Part shown: positions 32,566-43,924 of the stretch, piece by piece
Layout: each line of letters opens with the position of its first letter
Position numbering within the stretch: the first letter of the stretch is position 1
Source of the DNA: Symsagittifera roscoffensis
Taxonomy: Eukaryota; Xenacoelomorpha; Acoela; Convolutidae
Reading direction: 5' to 3'
NCBI RefSeq assembly: GCF_963678635.1
Contig: NC_087066.1
Location: 67,279,477 to 67,343,476 of the forward strand
DNA: 64,000 nucleotides
Notes under the pieces: model-generated
The model's input: the letters and a program-made list of their open reading frames with translations, nothing else
What the model was told of the DNA's origin: nothing
The model's database searches: none
Position numbers and translations under genes: made by a program

Positions 32566-33901
32566 AGTATTCTTCGATGAAAAGAATTAAAAAGATTGTT
32601 GCCAAGGCGAATGTGACTACTGTCGTTTTTACACATTTGCACATTGTCATTATTAGGGATGATAAAAATGTGATTAAAATTACAAATAGTAAAAAAAATA
32701 TCTTTTCTAAAAATTGTTCGTATCATTTAAATTGAAATTGAATTATCGTACCTGTGAATATGATCAATGATTTGGGAAAGTTGGAGATATATTTCTAATA
32801 GGGAGTAGAAAACTTAAAAAATTTTGCAAAAAGTTATTAAAAGGATTATAAAAGCTTCAAAAGTATCGATTAAAAATATGAACAAAAGTTTGAATAGTAT
32901 GAAAAACTTTATGAAAAGATTAAAGATTGTATTTTTCAAGATATTGACTGATTGAGAAAAGAGCATTTAAGAAATGATTTCTTCGTCGAATATTTTTTGT
33001 TGTTTGAGGCGAAATTCAAGTGTGGTCGGATTATTCATTGGTTTTTTGACAAGTGGGTTGAGTTTTGTGAAAAATTGTTGGAGGCTAATTTTATGGTGTT
33101 CGGGAGGTCTTCTTTGCTTTATTTTTATTTGTCGGGTGATCTGGGGTATGTTTGAAATATTTGTGCTTTAGGCCAAATGATTATGGTCATTTTTTACTTT
33201 AGGCTAATTCGCCATTTTTGGTTGGAGGGTTTTTGAGGTCTGAGTTGGGAAAATATTGTTGATCTTTGCGTTATTAAATAGGGGAGGGTTGTAATATTAT
33301 GGTGGTATTTATTTTAGTTGTCAAGTTTTAGCGAGTTGCTTATTTTTGACCTGGAGGTTGTAAAGTTATAGTTATAGATATGCCTGGAGTTTAATATCTA
33401 TCGGCTAATAGGTTGGTGTTAGTGATGTATTTGTATTTCTTGGATACATCTCGTTAGATGAGTTAGGATTGATGTGGTTAACTCATAGAGTAATTTCGGA
33501 GAGGGTACACCGTCTGCTCGTCACGCTATCTTATTTTCGGCCGGATAGATTCTTTGAGAAGATGATTTTCCCCGTTTTTTGTGTCTGTCTGCCGATATAT
33601 TCCAATCCATTAACGTTTCGCCCCCTTTATCTTTTGCTTTGAGCTGGCTGCTATTTTTTTTCGGATGAATAGCGAAAAGGAAGTCTGCATTTTATCATTA
33701 TCTGAAGAGTAAGCGGAAAACGAAGATTATTCATCAGAAGTTTTTTTGAAGTTATTTCTGCCAGACAACTTAAAACACCGTCGATTCATCGGATCGCACG
33801 AAAAAACTGTTTGAAGCCACTAAATTTTTGTCTACAAAATTTAAAGGAACAGTTAAAACTAAGACCTCGGGTATTGTTTTTGTTTGGTTTTTGCATTCAC
33901 G
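32566..33901. other. Region between cassette leader and channel A
   Basis: AT-rich, with no convincing gene. It contains the divergent space between the minus-strand cassette and the plus-strand channel gene, so both promoters probably lie here. The boundary of cassette-linked sequence, judged from where the two duplicate copies diverge, is 33553. Confidence 0.45.
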
Positions 33902-36528
33902 ATGAAGTCAAAAAACTTAAGCTTTTTGCAATACATCTTCGTTGGCTCGTTTATTTTGTTCAAGTTTTGTGATTGTCTACATAAATCAGAAGAATATGGT
34001 CCGACAAATGGAGTTGAGGGAGAGCAACGTTTGATGAAGAAATTGAAGAGTAGCATACCTACCATGTGGCCGCCTGTGGATATGGTCAACAGAACGGTAT
34101 TCATCTATGTTGATCTATTCAAGATACAAGAAGTGGACGAAAAGGTGAGGATCTCTTTCATCAATTCAAATTGTGTATCGATTTTGTTTGACACTTGTAA
34201 AAAGCCTGAAACTCAAAAAAAATGATCCAGTCAGCTGACAAAGATTGAGACCGTCTCAAATTAACTCATATTAATTCTGATACTCTTTTTGTAACACTGT
34301 TATCAGAAATTTAGAGCATGTTTGCGATCTTGATTAGGTACAAGGAGAATACCTGTTTTGTTGATAGAATGGCATGTGGGTCGGCAAATTCTTCATCTAT
34401 GTCTACTACTATTCGCCCAGTGCCCAATGGAACAAGAGTGAATACAACAATGGCACCGTCGAGTCATTCCTCCTTCCCAAAGGCACACTTTGGATGCCCG
34501 ATATTAGTAAGTCAGGCCACTTTTGACCTTTATTGAATTACAACGAGAACGATTGAAACTCATGCGCAGAATCGAAACTACAACTTACCACTAATCATCA
34601 GTACCACTTGTCATCGATTATAATCGATTATAAAGAATTATTTTTTTTTTGGCAATATAGCTCTGACATTTTAACCACATTTTTAATAAATTGTATATAG
34701 AAATTGTAATTCTCATAGTATATGAACTATAAAAAAGTAATAAAAAAAACTTTAATAAAATTTTACTGCTGCTTTTGCAAAAGACTTGTTTCTTTTTTTT
34801 AGTGTGAGATTTAACTTGGCCAGAAAAAATTTATTTTTTTATACTTCACTTCCTAATGTTTTTTGTATGTTTTTTATACATTTTTTTCAGTTTCATAATT
34901 TTTTCCGCCCTGCATTTATTTTCTTCAATTTACGTCCCTCCCCGTTTTCAACTTATATCACCCATATTTCACTTTTCGATCTAAAAAAAAAATTTCCTCA
35001 AAACATTATAAAAGCGCATATATTCGACTACCAGGCCTTCTTCTATCATTTTTAGCTGATTGTGTAAGGCCAGGCCTGGGAATAGCCACTTTGGTAAGTT
35101 CTATAACTTTATTAAATAATGGAGGCTGAGTTTTTCCAGTTTTTCCGAAATAAATTTTTTTGTTTCCCAATTTTTCTGTTTTTCGATTTCTATTTTTCAG
35201 TCACTACTATTTGCTAGCTTGCAATTCTGTGCTTGCGTTGTATCCCAAAGGACGCAAGGATCCGCATTGCCGCTGTAATTTAATTTTGAGCTTCGAGCTT
35301 AAACATTTTTCAGAGTGTAGAAAATGTGTGTCAAAAAATGGCTTAAAAAAGACTGGAGAAAAAATCATTCCCGAGGACAAATATTCCATTGTTTTTTCTA
35401 AAATTTGGAACTACGAGATTTTTGAGTTATACTTTGAGAAAATTTTAGTCGAAAAAAGGAATGCAAAGATCACAAGCTGCAGCGTCTAAAAATGGTGAGA
35501 GCAGACGCTAATTTTATTTTTTTCTGACCCTTTTTTGGAACAAATTTGTCACAAGTTTGTTCATATGAAAAAAATAGGCTGGTATTTTTTGTTTTTGTTT
35601 GTTCGGTAGACCGCAGAAAGTGTTTAAAGAGAAAAGAGCAGTTAAGTTGCTTATGAAGCTAAATTTTTTTTCATACAAGATGATAATTCTCGTTGAAATA
35701 CATTAGAAATAGGTACAGGCGACTTTGCCGAGGTACAAATGCGCTAGCTTCAATGACTTTTTGATTGAGGCGTGTAATACTGCGTTTTTTCAACTATTTC
35801 GTTTTATCACTTTTTGTTCCGACCATTGAAAATGGGGAGGAGCTTTGATTTCTCATAGATTTTTGTTTTTTTGTTTTCCACGCAAAAGCAGCTACCACAA
35901 ATTGTCATCAGACATTTCAAAGCCCTTTCAGACGTGATTCATAGGACATCAAAAAAATTTTAAAAAGCTTTCCCGGTGTCGAGAAAAACCGTTTTGAAAT
36001 TTTGATTTTTGTCCAATCTCGAGCAAGTGAGCAGGCTTACATTAGCTCATTAATGCTTAATTTAAGCCTTGCAATTCTATTTTTGCTCTAATGAAGTTAG
36101 TTTTTGGAGTTTTTACCTTCATCTTAGGAATCAAAAACTTCAATTTTTTTGTTTTCGTTTTGAAAAAAAATTTCCGCTCTACTTTTTCGCTCAGATTTTT
36201 TTTCACTTCAAGCCGAAAAAACGACTCTAATTGAAAAAATAATTTTGATGTAATTTTTTAAGACTGGTCGGAACACTCTGTGCTACTTGCACAGTAACCG
36301 GTTATCCTTGTATCTATTTTGTTTTAGTTGTACATGAGGCATCGGAAAGAAAGTATGACGCGTTTAACAGACAGGTGGTGTTTGAACATGGAATGATTTT
36401 GGCAATGACGACTCTAACAACTTGTCAAATGAGTTGCCTCTTCGATGTGTCCCAGTTTCCCTTCGATTCGCAGCAATGTGTAGTAACTTTGACAACTCAT
36501 GTGTCGCGACCATCCGACTACCAGCTAG
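33902..36528 (+). pseudogene. Cys-loop channel A, 5' exons only
   Basis: Three exons identical to those of channel B: 33902-34144 (signal peptide and WPPVDMVNRTVFIYVDLFKI block, ending DEK), 34368-34506 (ends in the family's W-x-PD motif, here TLWMPDI) and 36328-36528 (Cys-loop CLFDVSQFPFDSQQC, 13 residues between the cysteines). Phases are 0, 1 and 1. The membrane-spanning exons are missing because the duplication joint follows at 37140. Alone it could give only a secreted extracellular domain. Its exon 3 ends in the phase that channel B exon 4 accepts, so a long transcript could splice from copy A straight into the channel B exons and yield the same protein. Confidence 0.85.
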
Positions 36529-37158
36529 GTGCACCCTTAGTCATACGTTTTTGTTATTTCATTCATCACATTAGGCAGAAAAAACGCCAGCGCTTTGGAA
36601 AACTATACGAAAAACTTTCAACTGTGTTTTGTGTGCTCGGATTTTTCTGTGCTCTTTGCTCCACATCTGGCTACTCTTGCTGTATTATTGAGCGATAACA
36701 ATGGGATGTTTTTGATTCGGTTTGAGGCATTTTTTTTTGTTTTTTGGCTTTCCAGCCTTATGAAGCCGTGAAAATTACCCAAATTTTTCAAAAATTTTGG
36801 CAAAAAAACTTCAAAAAATAGCCGATTTTGATCGATACGGTTGATGCATATTGGGGTCAAACCCTACCAAATTTTGGTCGAGAACATTCAAAGATAAAGT
36901 GAGCATCCGAATCGGGTTTGGCGGCAAACATAAAGTGAGCTATGTTTTTTTATTAAGTGGTCTTTATTTCTGAGAATCGTTCTTCATAAAAATTTGAGCT
37001 TTTTTCATGGAGTTGCATGAATGAATATATTTATGAATACATGAACGGGGGGGGGGAGGGTTTCATCGACCTTCTCAAAAAAACTCATTCAATCTTCTTG
37101 CAACACAAAAAATTTACCAAATAAGTGCTTTTTATAGACAATAAGTGCTTTTTATAGA
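36529..37158. other. Intron fragment and duplication joint
   Basis: Remains of the intron after the Cys-loop exon, cut at the joint. It includes a G run at about 37045, which is longer in the second copy (about 47069). It contains no gene. Confidence 0.6.
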
Positions 37159-37590
37159 CTTCTGCTTGAGGGTGGTGCCTTGCAACATCGTCTCCAGATA
37201 ACTCTCCATGGCACTCATGCCTTCCAGAGCCATCACATACCCTCTAGCCGAGTTTCGGTACTCCAACATCTCCATGTATCCACCGGCGGGTTCATCTATC
37301 GACACAGTCTCCGACACGGTCAGTCGGTTATACTCCAATGGTACTAGTTGTCCTGCGACACTTCCCTTTCCGTGGTTCATGGGAGATGGTTTAAAGTCTT
37401 TCAATGTGCTTTCTCCACATTGGCTGAGTATTTCCATTTCTAAGGTTGCTCCAGTCAGAGTGCGGTCACTCTTTTTGGATTTGTAACCTGTTGAATTTAT
37501 CCCTGCCATGAGAATGGGAGGCACCATCGCTACATCAGTTAACATTTTGTCCGTGCCAGGCAGTTGATAATCACCTTGTCCCAAATCCAT
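37159..37590 (-). pseudogene. Truncated second copy of cassette ORF D
   Basis: Starts with the same ATG (37590) and follows ORF D for about 144 codons until the duplication joint, after which the frame runs into intron sequence and stops at 37132. One residue differs from the first copy (Lys to Asn in AGIKSTG). ORFs E, F and G are absent downstream. Confidence 0.85.
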
Positions 37591-38270
37591 GACCTCTTCG
37601 ACCCGTTTTCTTTTCGCTGAATTGACAATTTCATCGATATCTCTGAATCCACCTTCGTCTTTCCTACTCTCCTCGGTATCATTTTGCTGCCTAACTTCAT
37701 CTTCACCTCGTTGATCTTATCAATCACCAATTTTGATCGCATCGTTCTCTTCCTGGTTCTTGACAGATATACCACCTCTCCTTTATCATCCTGCGGTATC
37801 ATCTTGATGGAAGAGTTCGCTTCACTTTCATCAGTGGCTGAGTCAATCATCAACTCACTCAATCTCCCTTCACACTCATCAAGTTTGTCAAGGACTTCCC
37901 GCATCAATGGTCGGTTGAGACCTAGTTTCAAAATGGACTGGGTCCCATAGCTCTGAACCACTGTCCAGACTTCTTCCATGAACGCCACTCTGTCCAATCT
38001 ACATCCCGTCCTACTTTCATGGTCTCGGTGATGTACTTCCCACTCTTCTTCGGGCAACATTTCCAAGAAAGGTACTCTGGCAGAGCATTCTATTCTTCTT
38101 CTCCTAGGTGATTCCATGAGGATTCTTTGTTCGTTATTTCTCGAATTGCCCGGAGAGCTGCTCTCCGGCAATTTCCGATTCATTTCTGTAAAGGCTGACG
38201 GAGGTTCCAGCGTCGAAGTGCCTTCATCTGCTGGCTCAGTCGCCTCCAACGTATCCGCGTTGTTCTCAAA
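37539..38270 (-). CDS. Second copy of cassette ORF C
   Basis: A fully open copy of ORF C with one amino-acid change (FLEMLPEEE instead of FLGMLPEEE). The first ATG is at 38183. It keeps the -1 overlap with the truncated ORF D. Confidence 0.5.
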   Translation of the reverse strand, partial: FENNADTLEATEPADEGTSTLEPPSAFTEMNRKLPESSSPGNSRNNEQRILMESPRRRRIECSARVPFLEMLPEEEWEVHHRDHESRTGCRLDRVAFMEEVWTVVQSYGTQSILKLGLNRPLMREVLDKLDECEGRLSELMIDSATDESEANSSIKMIPQDDKGEVVYLSRTRKRTMRSKLVIDKINEVKMKLGSKMIPRRVGKTKVDSEISMKLSIQRKENGSKRSWIWDKVIINCLARTKC

Positions 38271-38637
38271 TCACTGAGGAAATTGAAATCAGGCTGGATA
38301 CTCCTCCTGTCGATGCACTGTCGTCTTCCCCACCAGCTTGATTTACATCTTGTTGCATGGGTTCTTCCATTTGACGGCTTCCTACCTGCTCATCATCTCC
38401 TTCTGACGTATCCTTCTTCGAGCTTGAGGGTCCTTGCTTTTCAGTGTCGGCCCCTTCCAGAAATTTCGGTATGATCAGTGTGCCGGCCGATCCATCCTCC
38501 TCTTCTCCATGGACCACTTTGATTTCCTCACAGCCGAAGGGTGCTAGGAAGGTTCTCCTCTGCAGCGTTCCTCCTACTGTCAACTCCGGTTTCACACTAG
38601 TCAGGATCAAGGAGGCCTCAGACAGTTTCGTTGCCTC
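38266..38637 (-). CDS. Second copy of cassette ORF B
   Basis: Identical in protein to the first copy, again without an early ATG and overlapping ORF A in the -1 frame. Confidence 0.45.
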   Translation of the reverse strand, partial: EATKLSEASLILTSVKPELTVGGTLQRRTFLAPFGCEEIKVVHGEEEDGSAGTLIIPKFLEGADTEKQGPSSSKKDTSEGDDEQVGSRQMEEPMQQDVNQAGGEDDSASTGGVSSLISISSVI

Positions 38638-40199
38638 TCATCTTCATAGGCGCTAGGCCTAATTCCGCCCATTCCTCCAGGCTTGGGAGTCGCGGCGTTG
38701 CTTATTCGCCTTCTCGTCGCTTGATCCGTGTAGGGAAATCGTGTATACTGTAACACGGCAATATTCCTTCCCACAAAGTATTGATCCATTCTTACCACGA
38801 ATTTTCCTACTCTCCTTTCATTGGTTTCAAATGCTCTCAACCTTGGAGTTTGTACCACGGAGACTGCTCCGAGCAATATCCTTCTTATCAAAGGGAATTC
38901 AGGGATCTTTTCCGGCAGCTTCTCGTAATCACCCCAGTTTTTCGTCTCTTCTCTCACCTTGTGATATGCTGTAGTGAGACGAGGAACTCTGGTTATTTCA
39001 CCATTCGTCTTATCATAGGGTCTCAGATTCCAGAGCTTCGGAAACACCTCGATGTGCCCTCTCTCTACTTCTCCCATACGATCACGGAAGTGATCATCAA
39101 AGTTGATGACTGTCATTTCTGGCTCTGATATCTTCGCAAATAACAGATCATCGCTCATGAGCTCCCGCAATGCGTGCTGCTCACACCAGTTCAGCGCACT
39201 ACCGTCCACTGCTGATATGAGGTTCAGGTGCAGCACCGACCTCCTATACGCCTCCACTTTAACATCAGGGAACGCAAACGTGACTGCTGGTCCATAGATC
39301 ACTGTCACAAACTCCGTGGCTCCTCTGATCAACGCTAAGGGATCAGTCCTCATAGCCAAGCTCAGATCGGTTAGTAGGGGCATGCCCCCAACATGTCGTC
39401 TCGCATCTTCTTCCCTTTCGATAGTCCCATCTTCTCCCGTTTCAAAGCGATTTTGTTGTAAGAGATACTGGATAACAGTGTGTCTCAGGACTCTTATCTT
39501 ATTCCACGGGTCCGTGGCTCTCTTCATGTCTAATTTCCTCACCTTCTCTCTCATCTGCTCTGGACAACGTGTCAGCTTCATTAGTCCTCCCAAGTTTCCG
39601 TGGGTAATCGCAATCAATGTTAGAAGCCCATCTAAACGCAGGTTCTGAACTCCTTCGGTGAGCAGTACCGCCGGTCCTTTCACGAAACTCTCTGCTCCAA
39701 ACGTCACGAACACGGCTAGTAGTTCCACAATCGATACTTCCACTACGGCTTGGAGGAATTCCTTTATCAAGTTATGAGAGAGCTTCGGGTAGACTTTCGC
39801 CAAGAAGGACGCGGTCCATCCGGCTCCCAACCTAGTTGAATTTTCTGAATTAGTTGGTGTTGGTGACTGGGGTATATCAAAATGAACTCCAGGGGTTTGA
39901 AAATTTCTATTTCTTCGTGGACGTATAATATGTCTGTTTATTTCAACTGTATTTTGATTTTGACTAGTGTGTCTTATTCTGTTTAAGTCTTGTGGTAATG
40001 TGGGGTACAAATTATATGTTGGTTCACTTAGGGGTGCTTGTCGCTGAACTGGTTCTAATGGTTCGGATAAGCGAGCGTGTCGTTCTAAAAAAGTGTATGG
40101 GTTATTTTGAAAAGAAATTTGTGTGGATGTTTGGGGGTTTTGGCTAGTTGTGGGTTTTCTTGGGATGATGTCGGTGAAGACTGATTTTGTGATTGTTGG
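38607..40199 (-). CDS. Second copy of cassette ORF A
   Basis: Open over the full 530 codons. I see six amino-acid differences from the first copy: Gln/His, Thr/Asn, Leu/His, Lys/Glu, Pro/Gln and Ala/Pro. I noticed one silent change in the frame. It too lacks an early ATG. Confidence 0.55.
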   Translation of the reverse strand, partial: PTITKSVFTDIIPRKPTTSQNPQTSTQISFQNNPYTFLERHARLSEPLEPVQRQAPLSEPTYNLYPTLPQDLNRIRHTSQNQNTVEINRHIIRPRRNRNFQTPGVHFDIPQSPTPTNSENSTRLGAGWTASFLAKVYPKLSHNLIKEFLQAVVEVSIVELLAVFVTFGAESFVKGPAVLLTEGVQNLRLDGLLTLIAITHGNLGGLMKLTRCPEQMREKVRKLDMKRATDPWNKIRVLRHTVIQYLLQQNRFETGEDGTIEREEDARRHVGGMPLLTDLSLAMRTDPLALIRGATEFVTVIYGPAVTFAFPDVKVEAYRRSVLHLNLISAVDGSALNWCEQHALRELMSDDLLFAKISEPEMTVINFDDHFRDRMGEVERGHIEVFPKLWNLRPYDKTNGEITRVPRLTTAYHKVREETKNWGDYEKLPEKIPEFPLIRRILLGAVSVVQTPRLRAFETNERRVGKFVVRMDQYFVGRNIAVLQYTRFPYTDQATRRRISNAATPKPGGMGGIRPSAYEDERQRNCLRPP

Positions 40200-41326
40200 T
40201 TAGCAATTTTTGAAACGTGTCCGATTGATTTTTTCTAGTGGGAAGATTTATGTTTATTGTGATTTTGTGATTGTTGGTTAGCAATTTTTTAAACGTGTCC
40301 GATTGATTTTTTCTAGTGGGAAGATTTATGTTTATTGTAGTATTCTTCGATGAAAAGAATTAAAAAGATTGTTGCCAAGGCGAATGTGACTACTGTCGTT
40401 TTTACACATTTGCACATTGTCATTATTAGGGATGATAAAAATGTGATTAAAATTACAAATAGTAAAAAAAATATCTTTTCTAAAAATTGTTCGTATCATT
40501 TAAATTGAAATTGAATTATCGTACCTGTGAATATGATCAATGATTTGGGAAAGTTGGAGATATATTTCTAATAGGGAGTAGAAAACTTAAAAAATTTTGC
40601 AAAAAGTTATTAAAAGGATTATAAAAGCTTCAAAAGTATCGATTAAAAATATGAACAAAAGTTTGAATAGTATGAAAAACTTTATGAAAAGATTAAAGAT
40701 TGTATTTTTCAAGATATTTACTGATTGAGAAAAGAACATTTAAGAAATGATTTCTTCGTCGAATATTTTTTGTTGTTTGAGGCGAAATTCAAGTGTGGTC
40801 GGATTATTCATTGGTTTTTTGACAAGTGGGTTGAGTTTTGTGAAAAATTGTTGGAGGCTAATTTTATGGTGTTCGGGAGGTCTTCTTTGCTTTATTTTTA
40901 TTTGTCGGGTGATCTGGGGTATGTTTGAAATATTTGTACTTTAGGCCAAATGATTATGGTCATTTTTTACTTTAGGCTAATTCGCCATTTTTGGTTGGAG
41001 GGTTTTTGAGGTCTGAGTTGGGAAAATATTGTTGATCTTTGCGTTATTAAATAGGGGAGGGTTGTAATATTATGGTGGTATTTATTTTAGTTGTCAAGTT
41101 TTAGCGAGTTGCTTATTTTTGACCTGGAGGTTGTAAAGTTATAGTTATAGATATGCCTGGAGTTTAATATCTATCGGCTAATAGGTTGGTGTTAGTGATG
41201 TATTTGTATTTCTTGGATACATCTCGTTAGATGAGTTAGGATTGATGTGGTTACCTCATAGAGTAATTTCGGAGAGGGTACACCGTCTGCTCGTCACGCT
41301 ATCTTATATTCGGCCGGATAGATTCG

Positions 41327-43576
41327 TGCAACTTCTTAGTCTAATACCGATCCTAATCTTACTCTTATATCTACTAGTCTCAGGGTGTTTAACTAGTCTC
41401 TACTAGGCTCAATAGATCTAGAGTATACTGGATTATTGCAACTGCTGAAGTTCTCTTGGAGAGGTAACTAATTTCTAAGTTAAATTCAAATCTCTCTGAT
41501 GCTGAAATTACAAGTAATTTCAGCAATTACAAATAAGTGGGTTGTTAGTTGGATGGATTATGATTGGTTAATATTAAATATTTTACAGTGGTAAAATATC
41601 TAATTTACCCAATAATAAAATGTAGTTTAGATCAGGTTCCAAATGGTTCAGATATAAGTGATATTCAACGCGTTCAATCAACGGTTTTTCAACTTCAATA
41701 GGATTACAGCTGGCCGACAAATTTCTTTTGACTGAACCAAAAATCATATCACAACTGCTTCACAATCAATGCATCTCTTTTCCTGCATTTGTTCTGTTGT
41801 GCTGAAGGTCATACATTGACTCAAACCAAAGCAATAATCTCTAATGACGAAATCAGCAAGAGTTTTTTGAATAAAACTTCATTTAATATTGCGCCCCATC
41901 TGGATTTTTTAGTTTATTTTTTTATTTTTTTTTGAACCATTTTTCCATTTGAAATTAAATGGCGACAATATTGACACTTTTTACGTCAGATAGTATTTAG
42001 ATGTTAAGAATTAACGCCCAATTTTACGGCTGATTAACAGCAGCAAGGTTTTGAAAAATAATATATAAGTAATATAATAATTCAATCGGCCTTACTGCAA
42101 TCAGTTCAGATTTCGACAAAAATATGCATTCATTGACGCCTTCGTGGAACTAACATAAAAAATTCAGACAAATAATTATTCTGTTGTTTATTTATAGACT
42201 TGGTTAAAAAAAACAAAAAAGTTTTTGGGACAAATTTTCAAAATTACTTGGAAAATTTTTTGTGTCGTATATGAAAATTGTATGGCAAGCATTTTTTTCA
42301 AAAAAAAATTAAAATCAGTTTTTTATTGTCACCAGTCTGTTCAACTGTTCTCAAAAAGCCGCAGAAATGGTTTAATTTTTTTTCAATTTTTTTTTTTGTA
42401 ATGAAAAATTGAAAAAAAATGTAGAAAAAATAGAAAATGTATGAAATTGTATGACAAGCATTTTCTCCATACACTTGATGTATGGAATTGTACGATAATG
42501 ATTTTTGTTGTATGGAGGTCAACCCGGGATAATAGAATTTTATTGGTTCCTGAACTGTTCATTTATGATTTGCTCAAGTTTTACCTCGGATTCGTCAACA
42601 TTTTGCTATCAAATCAATTGTTGAATGAGTTTTTTATAGTGTATTTTCACTTTACTAGCCAGGTCTCAGCATCTTGAGTGAAAATGGGTCTAGAAGGAGT
42701 GCAATCATAGGTGAAACAGCATAATGAAAGTTTATGTTGTCTGAGTTTAAATAGCGAGTCAACTGAGGGTGGCGGATTTTTATAAAGAATTAGTTGGTGT
42801 TTTTTCTGCTGCCATTCAAAGAGATTCACCCACGTTTTATTGCACTAATCATGCATTGGCAATATCATTAAAAAGCCCTTTCTTTCACTTCGATGGGTGG
42901 TGTCATCCATGTATAACCATTACCAATAAGTTGTAATGATACTATGTTGTTTGACATAAAAATTTCACCTTGTTGAAACTTTTTTTGCGGACTTTTTACA
43001 ATCCGATTTGACAAAAAAAAACAAATAGTTTCTATCGGCGAAGTTATCCAAGCCCCCAGCAATTCCATTACTGTTCTGCTCATTATGCATACTAGAAATA
43101 TTACCACTCCGCTTTTTATCTTCAGACGTCACCGCTAATTTTGAAGGCACTTGCATGTTGTATAACAATCACTGCATTTAGTTAAAATGACCCCCAGTTG
43201 ATACTCTGCTATTTCAGATTTTATTCACAACCTTGAAATGTGTTACTTCCAAAATTTAAAATCGAGTAGATATAGTCTTTCATACAAAATCAAGAAAAAT
43301 TTATTTAATTTAAACTTTACAGGAAAATGTGAATCTTTTTTTTTTGCTGAGAATTTTTGCAGGGCAGTGTTTTTGGAAATAAAAAGAATTTTGAGGCCGT
43401 ATTTTTGGAATGACTGCGATGATTCAATTTGAAATTCCGTTGACAATGGCAATTTGGATAATTGGATTCCTTGTTTATTCCAAAGAATGATTTGCGTTGT
43501 TTGTGTCTGTGGTTTTTTCAATAAAAAAGTATCGCGTGAACTTCACCAATTATTGATTTGAAACGCTAGATTTGCT
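41327..43576. other. 2.25 kb block present only in duplication copy 2
   Basis: Copy 1 reads straight through GATAGATTCTTTGAGAAG; in copy 2 this is split after GATAGATTC and resumes at CTTTGAGAAG. The block is AT-rich, has no recognisable gene and shows no inverted or direct terminal repeats that I can see. It is either an insertion in copy 2 or the ancestral sequence deleted from copy 1. It ends about 350 bp before the channel B start codon. Confidence 0.8.
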
Positions 43577-43924
43577 TTGAGAAGATGATTTTCCCCGTTT
43601 TTTGTGTCTGTCTGCCGATATATTCCAATCCATTAACGTTTCGCCCCCTTTATCTTTTGCTTTGAGCTGGCTGCTATTTTTTTTCGGATGAATAGCGAAA
43701 AGGAAGTCTGCATTTTATCATTATCTGAAGAGTAAGCGGAAAACGAAGATTATTCATCAGAAGTTTTTTTGAAGTTATTTCTGCCAGACAACTTAAAACA
43801 CCGTCGATTCATCGGATCGCACGAAAAAACTGTTTGAAGCCACTAAATTTTTGTCTACAAAATTTAAAGGAACAGTTAAAACTAAGACCTCGGGTATTGT
43901 TTTTGTTTGGTTTTTGCATTCACG

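Larger units (their letters stand above)
26834..33553 (-). mobile_element. Virus-like multi-ORF cassette of unknown family
   Basis: A continuous block of seven minus-strand reading frames (A-G) occupies 32426-26834 with almost no spacing and no introns, in DNA visibly less AT-rich than its surroundings. About 1.1 kb of AT-rich leader (32430-33553) is duplicated together with it. Compact, overlapping, intronless frames inside intron-rich animal DNA point to an integrated virus or an unusual mobile element. I see no polymerase motif (no GDD or YxDD), protease, helicase, integrase, terminal inverted repeat or LTR, so the class is open. The right limit is where the two duplicate copies diverge (33553 versus 41326); the left limit is not defined. 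A second, truncated copy lies at 37159-41326. Confidence 0.6.
29386..37139. repeat. Segmental tandem duplication, copy 1
   Basis: This 7.75 kb segment is repeated almost base for base at 37159-41326 (offset 7773) and 43577 to about 47164 (offset about 10023). Copy 1 starts inside cassette ORF D and ends in the intron after the Cys-loop exon of the channel gene. At the joint a 20 bp sequence (ATAAGTGCTTTTTATAGACA) occurs twice in a row (37121-37140 and 37141-37160, the second copy differing at its last base). Differences between copies are few, which indicates a recent event. Confidence 0.93.

Noticed and set aside
25590-41560. Possible LTR pair flanking the cassette (shared words such as CTAGTCTCTA near 25750 and 41380)
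   Set aside because: The similarity is limited to short words and does not align over any useful length, so no LTR can be claimed.
42298-43521. Short frames of 60-92 codons in the 2.25 kb block
   Set aside because: They are Phe/Asn/Lys-rich, lack motifs and overlap each other on both strands, as expected by chance in AT-rich DNA.
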